From: Chrysomallon squamiferum
Taxonomy: Eukaryota; Mollusca; Gastropoda; Neomphalida; Peltospiridae
Length of the DNA: 64,000 bases
Reading direction: 5' to 3'
Assembly (NCBI GenBank): GCA_012295275.1
Contig: CM022671.1
Coordinates: 6,951,227 to 7,015,226, forward strand
The position numbers and the translations under genes are program-made. Of this stretch, positions 48,919-61,213 are shown one piece after another. The notes beneath the pieces are model-generated. The model worked only from the letters and a program-made list of their open reading frames with translations, was not told where the DNA came from and made no database searches. Position 1 is the first letter of the stretch, and each line of letters starts with the position of its first letter.

Positions 48919-50166
48919 TTACCTATCGCTGTTGACGGTGTCTGACGCGGTGCTGAAACCAGACCCCGACGTCAGCGATATCGTAGATGTGTTCTCGGCG
49001 CTGTCCGTCTGGAAACTCGCCTCCGACTTTTTGTTTTCTTTGTCCTCAGCCTCGCACAGAGCCTCCTTCCCACTCTCCATCACGTGCACGTCTTCAGCGC
49101 TGCACTTCGGCGTCTTGCTCGGCACGATGTTGTCAAATCGCACGAAGTCGATGCACCAGATTTTATTCCTCTCGTCGTACTCTTCGATCCTGGCGAACCT
49201 GTGTCCCCACATCAGCTCTTTCGCCGTGTACGACGTCTTGGCTTGCACGAGCTCTCCAGTCGTTTCGATGGTGGCTTCGAGGAAGATGAGAATCTCGAAC
49301 TTGTCCAGAATCAGATCATCGGGTCGCACAGTCCACATCGGACTGTCCTTGTTTATTTTGTGCCTGAACACGAGAGGCCAGATGAGAAAGACCTCGTCCA
49401 TTCCGTGGGCGACGAAGTCCAGTTTGTTCTGGTACAGCGGGTACACGTATTTGTCGCTGGCCACGTATTTCTGTACCAGCATCCCGTACAGACTCGCGTC
49501 TATCAAATGAGTCTTTCTGTAATCGCCGATTCGGATCTGCAGACACATTTCGCCGTCTTCCTGACAAATGACGGCGCTCTTGCTGAACATCAGAGTCTGC
49601 CGTCGGTTCTTCGGTTTCGCCAGACGAACGAAGATGAAGCCGAGCAGCACCGTTTCCAGGAACCAGCCGATTGTCATCTGCAGGAAGACCAGGGGAACCG
49701 ACCCGCCGCAGTCCGGGTGTGGATACAGCGTCCCGTACCCGATCGTCGACTGAGTTTCCATGGAGAGTAAGAAACAATCCCAGAACGAGGTTACGTGAAC
49801 CAGACAGGGGACCCATTTGGGATTGTCCAGGTTCTGAAAGTCCCCGTGCACGTAACCTAGCAACCAGTAGAGCACGGCAAAGAAGAGGTAACAGGCGAAG
49901 TAACCTCCGAAAAACACGATCAGCGCGTACCTCCACTGCGACTCGATCAGACAGGAATACACGTCTTTCAGGTAGCGCCTACCTCGTTTTGAAAGTCCCT
50001 TGAAAGCGATGTTCATCTGACCCTCCTTGCGCATCAGAGACCTCCGAGGGTAGTACTTCTTCTTCACCCTGTACGACGTGTCCAGTCTCTCGAACTTGTA
50101 CTCCTCCCATCTGGCGTGGTCGTGAACGACGTCCACATTGTGGTACTCTCCGTGTTTTGAACTCAT
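48919..50166 (-). CDS. inward-rectifier K+ channel (Kir) paralogue A, intronless
   Basis: One uninterrupted 415-residue frame. Order: N-terminal cytoplasmic region; M1 (about 80-106); P-loop with TIGYG at 141-145; M2 (about 158-182); then the cytoplasmic beta-sandwich domain. Cys121 and Cys153 match the conserved extracellular disulphide. Glu171 occupies the M2 rectification-controller site (Asp172 in Kir2.1, Glu158 in Kir4.1), predicting fairly strong rectification. AKPKNR after M2 is the PIP2-binding segment. The residue before TIGYG is Ser140, where Kir2.1 has Thr141, a site linked to barium block. The last 50 residues are Ser/Thr/Glu-rich. Kir channels are plasma-membrane tetramers setting resting potential and K+ transport. 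Start: the ATG at 50164-50166 is the only one giving the full N-terminus. The subfamily cannot be assigned by eye, so no symbol is given. Confidence 0.93.
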   Translation of the reverse strand: MSSKHGEYHNVDVVHDHARWEEYKFERLDTSYRVKKKYYPRRSLMRKEGQMNIAFKGLSKRGRRYLKDVYSCLIESQWRYALIVFFGGYFACYLFFAVLYWLLGYVHGDFQNLDNPKWVPCLVHVTSFWDCFLLSMETQSTIGYGTLYPHPDCGGSVPLVFLQMTIGWFLETVLLGFIFVRLAKPKNRRQTLMFSKSAVICQEDGEMCLQIRIGDYRKTHLIDASLYGMLVQKYVASDKYVYPLYQNKLDFVAHGMDEVFLIWPLVFRHKINKDSPMWTVRPDDLILDKFEILIFLEATIETTGELVQAKTSYTAKELMWGHRFARIEEYDERNKIWCIDFVRFDNIVPSKTPKCSAEDVHVMESGKEALCEAEDKENKKSEASFQTDSAENTSTISLTSGSGFSTASDTVNSDR

Positions 50167-50775
50167 TCTTTGTACACTCCGTAAATTCGCCTCGTTTTCT
50201 TGCTTAGTTCTTTTTTTTCTTCTTCTTCTTATTATTATTATTATTTTTTTTTAAATACTTCTTATATGAATATTAACAGTCTACTTGGTTTTATTTCTCA
50301 TAGCAGGTTTTGTTGACAAGTCGGGAGCTGTTAACTAGTACAGAGACAAAGACAATGTGAGAGTTGATACATCACACGGTAATTAACAAACACGTCATTC
50401 ACATATCAGGGCAATGATAGCCAGTTTGATCGATTGCCTTCTTTTGTACGACTCTGATTACTGTCTGATATAATACTGCTTCTTTATTCTCTGTTATACC
50501 TGATATTACTATTATTAGTAGTAGTATTAGTATTAGTATTATTATTATTATTATCTTGTTTATAACGTCTCCTTAAGCTTCAAATGTGGAAAAGATATAC
50601 GTATTTTTTCTTTTAAAAAAAAAAAAAAAAACAAACCAGAATCAAATTAATGGCAAAAGCAAAACTAATGTGTGTTCGTTTTCTTCTAAGTTTCTTTTAT
50701 TAACTACAATTTTATTTGTCTTGCTGTTGTGATGGAAAAATAAATATATATCAGTTGTAGTAGCAGCAATAATAT

Positions 50776-50778
<3 letters not shown>
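50167..50778. other. gap between Kir A start and the (GATA)n tract
   Basis: Upstream region of Kir A: T-rich DNA with (TTC)n-(TTA)n near 50215-50250, (TAG/TAT)n near 50508-50553 and a poly(A) near 50616. The Kir A promoter must lie here or beyond; no motif named. Confidence 0.4.

Positions 50779-50848
<70 letters not shown>
50779..50848. repeat. (GATA)n microsatellite
   Basis: Perfect GATA/TAGA run of 17 units. Confidence 0.98.
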
Positions 50849-50850
<2 letters not shown>

Positions 50851-50964
50851 AATAAACAAAGAAGTTAAGATCAATGATCAAATAAAACGTGATTTACTCT
50901 TATGAAAACGAACATAACTTCCTGTCAATAAATACGTAACTTACAATAAACAAAACGTAACATA

Positions 50965-51375
50965 CAGTGAAAATAGATCTGACTGGTGATATTTTAGTGT
51001 AACTATATTTAACTGGTAATATTTCATTGTAAATTGATCAAACTAGTGAAAGTTTAGTGAAGATAGATTTAACTGATGATATTTCAGTGCAAAGAAATCT
51101 AACTGGTGATATTTTAATGTAAAGATATCTAACTGGGGATATTTTAATGTAAATCGATCTAACTGGAGATATTTTATTGTAAATCAATCTAACTGGAGAT
51201 ATTTTATTGTAAATCAATCTAACTGGAGATAGTTTACTGTAATTCAATCTAACTGGAGATATTTTATTGTAAATCGATCTAAGTGATGAAAGTTTGGTGT
51301 AAACTTATCAAACTGGTGATATTTCAGTGCAAAGAAATCCAACTGATGATATTTTAGTGTAAATATATGTAACTG
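50965..51375. repeat. 30-bp minisatellite upstream of Kir B
   Basis: About 13 copies of ATCTAACTGGAGATATTTTA followed by TTGTAAATCA-like bases, most exactly 30 bp long. Confidence 0.95.
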
Positions 51376-51916
51376 GAAATGTTCAATTGGAAATGTCTCT
51401 AAACTTGAGATGTGCAGCTATAAATAAAAGGGTCAATTAACGATGTACTCTGTGTACTGACAGTGACATATGATATGTAATAAACACATACGTATTCATC
51501 ACATTAGTACGTGTCAAACTGGAATCATCTTCAGCGATCATGCTCGAGGCAAATTTATTTTGCAGTCTTTGTTGAAATAAGACGAATTTACAACTCGTCT
51601 GTGTCAGTTCATTTGTTCGTCTTCTTTGTGTCAGTTCCACCAGTTTCTTCTTACTCCAAAATAAAAACACGGAAGAGACTAACAATGATAAAAAAAAAAA
51701 TAATAAAAGTAGAACGAGTTGAAAAACTTTGAAGGAAAAGAAAACAGGAGAAAACAATTAAAATAATTAATACTAAAATTAAAACGACGGAAACCTATAA
51801 AAAAAGAAAAGAAATACGAATACTACGAAGAAAAGCTACAAAGAAAGAAGAAAAAGGGATATATATATAATAAAAGGATATCTGAAAAGTAAGAAGAAGA
51901 AGGGAGAGAAGATACA

Positions 51917-53250
51917 ATGAATGATCCGGGTATTTACAGTGTAAATCGAGGTAATCTCAAAGGAACAGAACGAAGTTCTCGTCTGACAGTGTCAGAGCGA
52001 CTGAGACGTCTGTTCACCTGTACCAAGCGTCATTCTGACGTCAGCACGAAATCCATCGTCCAGAGAGATGGAAACTACAGACTGCTGATCACGGGACTCA
52101 GCGACGTGCAGAGAAAATATCTCTCTGATTTGTACATCACGCTCATCGATGCCCAATGGAGGTTTGTGATTATCATTCTCTTTGGAACGTTCGCTGTCAC
52201 CTATTTGGTGTTCGGCTTTTTCTGGTGGTTCATGGCGTACAACAACAAAGACTTCGAAAACTTGAACAACGGTAATCACACGTTTTGCTTGATAGGGATA
52301 AAGAATTTCGCCATGTCGCTAATGTTTTCAATCGAGACACAGACATCAGTTGGATACGGGTACGCGTGGCCCAATGCACACTGTTTTGGCACGATTCCGT
52401 TAATGTACCTTCAAATCGTCATCGGCTTTTTCCTGGAGACTGTTTTACTCGGTTTTATTTTCATGAAAATTTCCAGACCAAAATACCGATCTCGAACACT
52501 CGTCTGGTCTCGGTACGCTGTTATTTGCCAGGAAAATGGCGGACTCTGTCTCCAAGTGAGGCTCGGCGACATCAGACAAACTCATCTCGTCAGTGCCCAC
52601 GTGACCGGGATGATGATCGGGAGGCACAGGACGAAAGAGGGCGCGATCTATCCCATGTATCAGCACCAGCTGCACTTCCAGACTCACAACATGGGAAACA
52701 AAGCCTTCCTGTTGTGGCCGCTGGTCCTCACTCACAGAATCACCGAGGAGAGCCCGCTGTGGGACACGAAACCGCGCGAGAGAACGAAGGCGAAATTCGA
52801 GCTCGTTCTGTTCGTCGAGGGATTTTAGAAGCGACGGGCGAGGTGTGCCAGGCCAGGACCGCTTTCACCCAGGACGACATCCTCTGGGGTAGGCGGTTCG
52901 AGTGCATGGAGAGGTACGACCCTAACCGAAAGAGGTGGCAGGTGGATTTCACCAAGCTGAACAGCGTCAGACACTGCCAGGACATTCGTCACAGCGCCAG
53001 GGAGTTTTCAGCTTACCTCGAGGCAAACATCGCGAGAGGCAGCGACAGTGAGAGAGCCACGGCGGTTTGCCATCAGACGTTTAGCGAGAGGCGCGTCTCC
53101 TGGTCACTCTTCGACAAAACTCAGAGCGACAAAAAACGTGTCTCGGACGTGTCCGCGTCTCTGCATCTGTGTCTGCGTCCGCGTCTGCGTCTGCGGAGAA
53201 GAAAGAAGAAGAGGCTGACGTCCACGACGTCGCTGCAGTGGAAAACGTGA
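51917..53250 (+). CDS. inward-rectifier K+ channel (Kir) paralogue B, intronless, frame broken in assembly
   Basis: The first 303 residues read cleanly: M1 about 82-107; selectivity filter TSVGYG at 143-148 where most Kir channels have TTIGYG; Cys124 and Cys156 disulphide pair; Glu174 at the rectification site; SRPKYR after M2; then most of the cytoplasmic domain. At 52819-52821 (GGG) the frame meets TAG (VEGF-stop), while the next frame continues exactly where expected with ILEATGEVCQARTAF and ILWGRRFECMERYD. One more G would restore it. A second shift is likely at the A6 run 53131-53136: the current frame ends in an unlikely Arg/Leu tail at 53250, but another frame gives an acidic Glu/Asp/Ser tail ending at 53342. 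Conservation on both sides argues for sequencing error or very recent loss, not an old pseudogene. It is transcribed away from Kir A. Confidence 0.85.
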
Positions 53251-53349
53251 GTGACGGAGACGAGCAGGACAGAGAGAGTAGTAGTAACAGGCCGAAGTCT
53301 ACACATGGTAAACGAAAACTGTCCACAGTCCACACAGAATAAGGTACCA

Positions 53350-53379
53350 ATAATAACAATAATAATAGTAGTAGTAGTA

Positions 53380-53448
<69 letters not shown>

Positions 53449-53545
53449 TGATGATGATGATAATTATGATGATGATGATATAATAATAATAATGATTATG
53501 ATGATTGTGACAATGATGATAATAATAAGTGATAATAATGATAAC
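53350..53545 (+). repeat. (TAA)n/(TGA)n microsatellite after Kir B
   Basis: AATAAT units then GATGAT units, beginning within about ten bases of the alternative Kir B stop at 53342. Confidence 0.95.
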
Positions 53546-53568
53546 GATAATAATAATCTCTAACTATC

Positions 53569-53670
<102 letters not shown>

Positions 53671-54016
53671 TATGATCTCTTTTCGTAGTTAACTTACAAG
53701 ACTAAATATTTTATTTTATTTTCAGTGTTTCAAGCTGCTTCTGTTTTTAACGAAAACGTGTCTGTGGAAAAGAGCATCACCGTCAGATTGTTTATTAAAA
53801 AAATTTTTAATTTTTAACTTTTCATTTATTTGTTGTCTGTTACCAGTAATAAAAACAAAACAACAACAACAAAACCCACCCCAAAAACCCAACAAAAACA
53901 AACAAAAAAAAACCACAAAACAACAAGATTGTAAACCTTTGTAAGAAAATAAATTATATGTACCACCACATGTACCACTATGTGTAGCAGCAATGGATGC
54001 TTCCTCAGTTCATTTC

Positions 54017-54229
<213 letters not shown>

Positions 54230-54317
54230 CTTCTTCTTTCTCATATTTCACAATTATTTTTGTGTTATTATTTATTGAACTGAGATACAAGTAATATAAT
54301 GTAGACATGAAAACAAC

Positions 54318-55500
54318 ACTGCATGTTGCAACAGTGTACGATATTTCGGTTACACACCACTTCAAGTTACAACAGTGTACGACATCACGGTTACACAACA
54401 CTTCATGTTACAAAAGTGTACGACATCACGGTTACGCAACAGTGTACGATATCACGGTTACACAACACTTCATGTTACAAAAGTGTACGACATCACGGTT
54501 ACGCAACAGTGTACGACATCACGGTTACACAACACTTCATATTACAACAGTGTACGATATGACGCTTATACAACTCTGCATGTTACAACAGAGTACTAGA
54601 TCACGTTTACACACCACTTCTGCAGTGTACGACATCACGGTTTACAACACTTCATGTTACAAAGTGTACGATATCACGGTTACACAACGGACGACATCAC
54701 GGTTACGCAACAGTGTACGACATCACGGTTCTTCATGTTACAACGGTGTACAACAGTGTACGACATCACTGTTTACGACATCACGGTTACAACAGTGTAC
54801 ACATCACGGTTACACAACACATCACAACGGTTACGACATCGACATCGGTTACACAACACGGTTCATATTACAACAGTGTACGACATCACGGTTACACAAC
54901 ACTACGATATTACAACAGTTACGACGACATCACGGTTACGCAACAGTGTACGATATCACGGTTACACTTCATGTTACAAAAGTGTACGACATGTTACAAC
55001 AGAGTAGTGTACGATATTAGATCACGTTTACACAACACTGCATGTTACAACAGTGTACTACATCACTGTTACACAACACCGCATGTTACAACAGTGTACT
55101 AGATCATCACGGATACTGCAACAACCGCACAACAGTGTACGACATCACAACATGTTACAACAGTGTACTAGATCACGTTTACATAACACAGCATATTACA
55201 ACAGTGTACGCCATCACGGTTACACAACACTGCATGTTACAACAGTGTACGACATCACGGTTACACAACACAGCATATTACAACTGTGTACGCCATCACG
55301 TTTACATAACACTGCATGTTACAACAGTGTACGACAGCTTTCTGAGTGGCCCGCCTAAATGTCCCATTTACACTGTAAATTAGTACCTGCGGCCCGCCTG
55401 AGCATGAGCCATGTTTCAAATGGCCCGCTTTTCGAAAAAGGTTGCCCATGCCTGATGTACGATATCACGTTTACACAACACCGCATGTTACAACAATGTT
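54318..55500. repeat. 1.2-kb minisatellite with 41-bp and 26-bp units
   Basis: Full unit: GTTACACAACACTTCATGTT followed by ACAACAGTGTACGACATCAC and G. A shorter unit lacks the middle 15 bases. About 30 copies, more decayed in the centre (54750-54950). The array is split by an inserted element at 55335-55454 and its last copy lies at 55463-55497. Confidence 0.95.
55335..55454. mobile_element. 120-bp hAT-like non-autonomous insertion in the minisatellite
   Basis: The segment starts CAG and ends CTG. Its right end, read in reverse, is CAGGCATGGGCAACC, a typical hAT-type terminus; three GGCCCGC-type motifs lie inside. It is flanked by GTGTACGA (55327-55334) and ATGTACGA (55455-55462), a 7/8 match as expected of an 8-bp target duplication. 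The two termini match each other poorly, so the left end may be eroded. Confidence 0.55.
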
Positions 55501-56281
55501 AGAATATATATATATATATATATCCCACTTCATTAACAGTATTACATCAATTTAAAATGTCACAAGTAACTACGTTTTAAAAGTGACATTTCCATAATTT
55601 AGCAGTAATAAAATATGCTGAATGATTATTTCCGTGTCAAAAAAACACGTTCAGTGCTCGATACAGTGAATCTGTTCAGTCTAATGACGTGCATGTGTAC
55701 ATTTACTGCCATGTTAATAATCTTTGAATTTTTAAAATATCAACGCTGTGTTATGACAAACATACGCGCGCATACGCGCGCACACGCGCACACACACACA
55801 CACACTCACACAATACATATCACACCTGGATCAAATACTGATCAAAATGGATTAGAAAATTTAACTCTGTTAATATTATTAAAGGCTATTTATTTATTTA
55901 TTTATTTATTTTATTTTATTTTATTTTATTTATTTACTTTTTGAGTAATATTTCATTTATATGTGGAATACAAGTGCTTTTTTTCTAAAATGAAGGCCAT
56001 TATAGAACGAACTTTATGCAAAAGAATTTAAAACAGAAGAAGAATTACTCTTTTGGTTAATGGATTTTTGTGTGTATCAAATATTTATTGATTTTTTTTT
56101 TTTGTCCCTCTTTTACGTACGAAAATATGTGTATAGATGTGTGTGTGCGTGCGTGCGTATATGTGCGTATTTATATATGTTTATGTATTAATGTGTATGT
56201 GTGTGAAGGTGTGTATATGGGGTTCTTCATGAATATGTGTTATATGAGCACAGGGGTGGATTTATAAGGGGACAGGGGCAA
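55501..56281. other. AT-rich region with (CG/CA)n and (TTTA)n, no gene
   Basis: (TA)n at 55505-55522, CGCGCA/CA units at 55766-55805, TTTA/TTTTA units at 55890-55935, TG/TA-rich DNA at 56140-56220. Confidence 0.5.
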
Positions 56282-56283
56282 TA

Positions 56284-57076
56284 CCGTATATACTTGTGTA
56301 TAAGTCGAATTTTTGGGAGACTATATTAAGGTAATATTTTGGGGGTCGACTTATACATAGGTAATGCTTTTGTAGCTGTTGCTGAAGAGTCGCCATTTTG
56401 ACTATTTTTTGCTACGGGATGCATCTAAAATAATCGCGGTCTTTCAGCTTTTCAAAAATATAATTTTATCGTATAAAAAATTTTGAAAAATTAAATAACA
56501 AAACCAAATATGAATGTAAAACATGATATTTTTCCGTTTAATGACATAAAATTACATTTTAAAGCGAGAAAACCGTCAGTACGGCGTTATGCCTTACGGC
56601 GTCTTGCAATGATCTAGGAATGCAGACTTCTCTGCCAAATTGCACTAAATATCGGTCCTAATTTCATAAACAAAACTCACTTGTTTAATTGTAAAGAATT
56701 TGGTGAAATAATATTGCAATCGTCATTAATATCCACTACCGACAAATTTTGTAAATCATAGAACGGCTAAATATAACGGTAAGTTAGGTCTCCATGTTAC
56801 ACCTATTACATTAAAGAGATACTATTTATGATACATTTAGGCTATAGCTCGTGTAATACATGCATTTACTTTATTATGGTATGTTCGTGCAAGTTAAGTT
56901 ACAGTAGGCGTACAATGTAGGCCTTCATGGCACTGTCACACTGGTCTAAAAATAGTGACGGTGCCTGGAATCTACAGTCGACTTATACACAAGTAATACC
57001 TAAAATGACGCAATTTTTGGTCTTAAACTACACATCGACTTATACATAAGGTCGCCTTGTACACAAGTATATACGG
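56284..57076. mobile_element. 793-bp MITE with TA target duplication
   Basis: Both ends carry CCGTATATACTTGTGTA as an inverted repeat; about 23 of the first 25 bases match, and each end is flanked by TA. Subterminal copies of TCGACTTATACA recur at about 56346, 56978 and 57027. No transposase frame is present. The TIR and TA duplication fit the Tc1/mariner-pogo superfamily. Its mostly intact ends suggest recent mobility. Confidence 0.8.
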
Positions 57077-57077
57077 T

Positions 57078-57140
57078 AATAATAATAATAATAGTAATAG
57101 TAATAATGGTTATGATGATAATGATGTGTCTCTGTATATC

Positions 57141-57172
<32 letters not shown>

Positions 57173-58360
57173 CGTATATATATGTATGTATTTATGCATG
57201 AATGTATGTCTATACATGCATGCATATGTATATGTAGGCATATATGTATGTATATATATATTTGTGTATATACATGGTGGTTGTTATAAATAATACAGAA
57301 ATTAAAAATGATATATTTTTTTGACAAATGTTTATTACGAATATAAAACTTACAGCATATGTTACACACAAAATTGTCGGTTTGAGAAAACCAATAAATA
57401 AACAAAAACGTATAAAAAAGTAATAATAAAATAAAATAAGATGAAAATAATAAAATAATAATAATAATAATAATAAATAAATAAATAAATAAATAAATAA
57501 AAAAATAAATAAAAAAAAAAAAAAAATAAATAAACAAGTAAATAAATAAATAACATTTAATGAACAAATAAAAATGATCATTCCTTTTTTCGATTTCTCT
57601 TCACCACCAGTTCTTGTTACCTGGAAAAAAAAACAGTTTTAAAATTAAAACAATGATAAGACTCATACGCTAAATACAGCTATGGCCAGATTAAATATGT
57701 GCGGAGCTGTAGCAACTTAAATATTTTTTCTTTTTCTTTTTAATCAGCCCTAAATAAAAATAAAAATAAAAATAAAAATAAATAAATAAATAACATATCA
57801 ATATTAAAACAAATGTCCGACATTTCATTAGCAGTATTACTTACATCAGCTTCAAATGTCAAAACTAACTGAAGTTTAAAAGTGACATTGTCTAGATTTA
57901 GCAGTAACAAAATAATCGCTGAATGTTTAAAACATCAACACTGTGTTGATATACGTGTGTTTTATACTTTAAATTACGTGTATAGATATTACAGCCAACT
58001 TTGAGGTTGCTGTGTTTTTATTTTGTGTACTACACACACATACACACACAAACACACAAAATGCACACGCAAATACATCCCCAACCAAATACGCACGCAT
58101 TCACACACACAGGCATACAGACACACAGAAACATCGTAAGAACATGTCACATCCATAGCTGCATCGTAACTCTGGCATATATGTAATATACATACATCAT
58201 ACGTATTATATATATTCATAACACATATAATATACGTACATTGCACATACAATACACATATATAGAGCGTATTAGAGATATACAATACATAAGTAATTTA
58301 AAATTTCACTCATATAGCAAGAATGAGTCATTTATGTAACATATAAGTACACACACCAAA
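57078..58360. repeat. mixed microsatellites, no gene
   Basis: (TAA)n at 57078-57105, (GTAT)n at 57145-57260, TAAA/TAA units at 57420-57560, (AAAAT)n at 57750-57790, CA-rich DNA at 58030-58125. Reading frames here are repeat-derived. Confidence 0.75.
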
Positions 58361-58625
58361 CTCGTCACATGCACGTCCCACATGTAAAATACAAATACAT
58401 CAAACGTGTCAAACAAACGTCACATACATATCAAACACATAACACACGTACATCAAACGCATACAGACATATATCAAACATAACACACACATATCAAACA
58501 CATAACACATATATACGAAGCACAAAACATATATACATTAATATATATATCAAACAAATAACATACACACATCAAACAAATAACACACATATGTCAAACA
58601 CACAACATACATATATCTGACATAC
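58361..58625. repeat. ACATCAAACACATAACACAC minisatellite
   Basis: About 11 imperfect copies of a 22-26 bp unit, ending just before the 3' end of Kir C. Confidence 0.85.
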
Positions 58626-58805
58626 AAAACATGTAAATTTTGCACTCACACTTCATCTTCCACTTCCTCGTTGGCTAGAAGTGCTGCGGCACTTCTGTTC
58701 TCGGGTATGTGCTGTCTTGTGGCGGCGCTGTGTTCCGGAGATCGCCGATTAAACAAATCGTATCTGGGATTTGGCGTCAACGCTTGTCTGATTTTATCTT
58801 CAGCG

Positions 58806-59960
58806 TTAGCCTTTGTCAGCGTTTTCAACAGTTAAGTCAGTATTTCCAAACTTGGACAGTTCCAAAGCACTATGACGTAAGTTCTGACAATAAATGACGT
58901 CATTGAAACCAGTGAAGTCTACATGCCAGCGCCTCAGTCCGATATCGTACTCTTCGACCCTCTCAAATCTGTGGCCCCAGAGGATTTCTTTGGGGGTGTA
59001 AGAGGTCCGCGCCTGGCAGCACTCGCCGGTTGCTTCAACGGTTCCCTCCAGGAAGACGAGGATTTCGAAATTCTCTGACGAAAGAGCTGCGGGTTTGATG
59101 TCCCAGAGCGGACTCTCCTTCGTGATTCGATGCGTCAGAATTAAAGGCCAGAGCAGGAAAATTCGATCACCCATCCCGTTCACTTCAATCTCCAGTTCGT
59201 GCTGAAACAGAGGGTAGCTGTAACCTTCTTCAGTCTTCTGTCTCCGAACCACCATTCCCGTCACGTGAGCATCCGACGAGGTGACTTTTTCTCAAGTCTC
59301 CAACGCGGACTTGCAGACAAAGAGGCCTCCGTTCTCCTGGCAGACCACGGCGTGCTTGCTGAACATGATGGTGTTAGCCCGGTACTTGGGTCGCGCCAGT
59401 TTGACGAAGATAAAACCCAGAAGGAGAGTTTCTAGGAAAAAGCCAATGGTCACCTGCAGGTAGATGAGCGGAAGACTTCCCACACACTCCGCGTTCGGAT
59501 ACGCGAAGCCGTAGCCTATTGTAGTCTGCGTTTCTATCGAGAAGAGCAGAGCGGCCGGGAACGAGGTAATTCCCATGAGACACGGTTCGTGGTTGGGGTT
59601 GCCGATGTTGTCAAAGTCACCATTGTTGAACGCCATCCACCACCAGAGGAAAGCAAATACGACATAACTGACTAAGAAAACGTTGAAGAGGACAGCGACA
59701 GCGTAGAGCCAGGGGAGGTCGATGAGGGAAATGTAGATGTCAGACAAGTATCTGCGTCTGAACTCCCCCAGTCCCCTGTAGTCTATTCTGTAACCTCCGC
59801 TCTTCTTTATCAGTGCATTCCTCTTTTCTTCCGCGTCCTCACCCCGGCAGCACAACACAGTCTTGAGAAAACTCGCAAATCTGCTTTTTTTCTTTTTCCT
59901 CTCCAACTTGATGCTATCTAAAACGTAGGAAGGCTGGTCTTCAGTGAACTCCATGTTCAT
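58806..59960 (-). CDS. inward-rectifier K+ channel (Kir) paralogue C, intronless, frame broken in assembly
   Basis: The start MNMEFTEDQPSYVLDS leads to a Lys-rich N-terminus, M1 (about 85-112), the canonical filter TTIGYG at 146-151, the Cys127/Cys159 pair, Glu177 at the rectification site and ARPKYR. The frame then fails. At 59319-59321 two extra bases turn GLCLQV into GLFVCK and lead to a stop at 59292; the expected LQVRVGDLRKSHLV is in another frame; at 59273-59274 one extra base restores the first frame (DAHVTGMVVRRQKTEEG), which runs through the whole cytoplasmic domain to a stop at 58806. The insertions sum to three. A further extra base in the A-run at 58812-58814 may hide a longer tail that ends at 58646 (ANAEDKIRQALTPNPRY onwards). 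Conservation on each side suggests a functional gene with assembly errors. Kir C is closest in text to Kir B. Confidence 0.85.
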
Positions 59961-61213
59961 ACTGACGAGGTTCTTTCTTCTCGCTTTCAGTTGTCAATAC
60001 GACGAACTGTAACTGAAACGTTTCAGCACAGGAACGATTCAGCCATGTAAGAAATAACCCGCAGCGGTCCCGTTAGAACCTGTCACTCGATAGATAGACA
60101 GTGACGCTAAGCAAAGTCGTGAAAGACAAATGCTGTTAGGTAAAAATAAGTAACAAGTGACAGCTATTGTTCTTTAGAACGCTCGTTATGTTTAGCCTGA
60201 AGTCACAGCCGTGAGGCTCAGTAAAACATGATTGGCAATTACGACGTGAGGTAATTAATGTCGGTAGGTGCGGAGAAAACGATTAGAAACGTGACACGTT
60301 TAAAGTCTGCTCGGTTCATAAATCTCCTCAAAGAAACTGAATCTTAACCGCGTACTCGGTGCTCGGAAGCAGCGACATCAGCAGCAACAACGCCAATAAG
60401 AAATAAAATAGTTAAAGCAACAAACGACAAAAATCGCTTCATTTTGTTTTGACATATTTTATTTTAAATTAGCATATTAAACTTTTTTGTTTCTCTTTCT
60501 TCTTCTTAAAAATAAATAAATAAATAAAATATAAAATTGTTGCTGCAGTTTACGGAATATAACTCCACTATGTTTGAAAATTCAGTTCACCTGTCAAGTG
60601 TTTTGTTTTAACTAAATATATTAACTTCTATTAATTTTCTACCATATCTGAGATAGTTAGATATAAAATAAATAAAATAAAATAAAATAAAATGAAATAA
60701 AATAAAATAAAATAAAATAAAATAAAATAATGTAAAATGTCGGAATGCTATTAGTTTTGTTAATATAAAATACTGTACATTTTTAAACTTCTTCCTATTT
60801 CATAAAAAAATTACTTGTTTAATTGTCGTCTTTATTTCTCTCTGTTTGTATATACCTCCTGTAAAAATATATACACACATTACAAAAATATTCACACATA
60901 CATGCATACATTAAAAATATATATAGACGCATACATACATACATTAAGAAATGTATACACATATAGATTTAAACAAATATAGATTTAAACAAATCTATAC
61001 ACACACATACATTAACGGAAATAACACGCATACACACACACACATTTAGAAAATAAATTAACACATACATTCATATAAAAACATCATCGCAAGTTTTATA
61101 AATTTGACAATTCTCATCGCGTACACGTTAAAATATCACAGCAAAAAATAGACTTATTTGTGCATATTTGTAAAGTTCATTAAAATATCGGTTGTCTGAT
61201 GATGTCCAAACAG
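59961..61213. other. 5' flank of Kir C and intergenic DNA
   Basis: Non-repetitive, GC-richer DNA at 59961-60440 probably includes the Kir C leader and promoter. Then (TAAAA)n at 60664-60731 and CATA/CACA-rich DNA at 60860-61080. No gene recognised. Confidence 0.45.

Noticed and set aside
49084-50003. Long plus-strand frames opposite Kir A
   Set aside because: Antisense shadows of a GC-rich conserved channel gene; no domain of their own.
54307-55383. Overlapping frames of up to 237 codons (YDITVTQH repeats)
   Set aside because: All frames of the 41/26-bp minisatellite are largely stop-free; no start context or domain.
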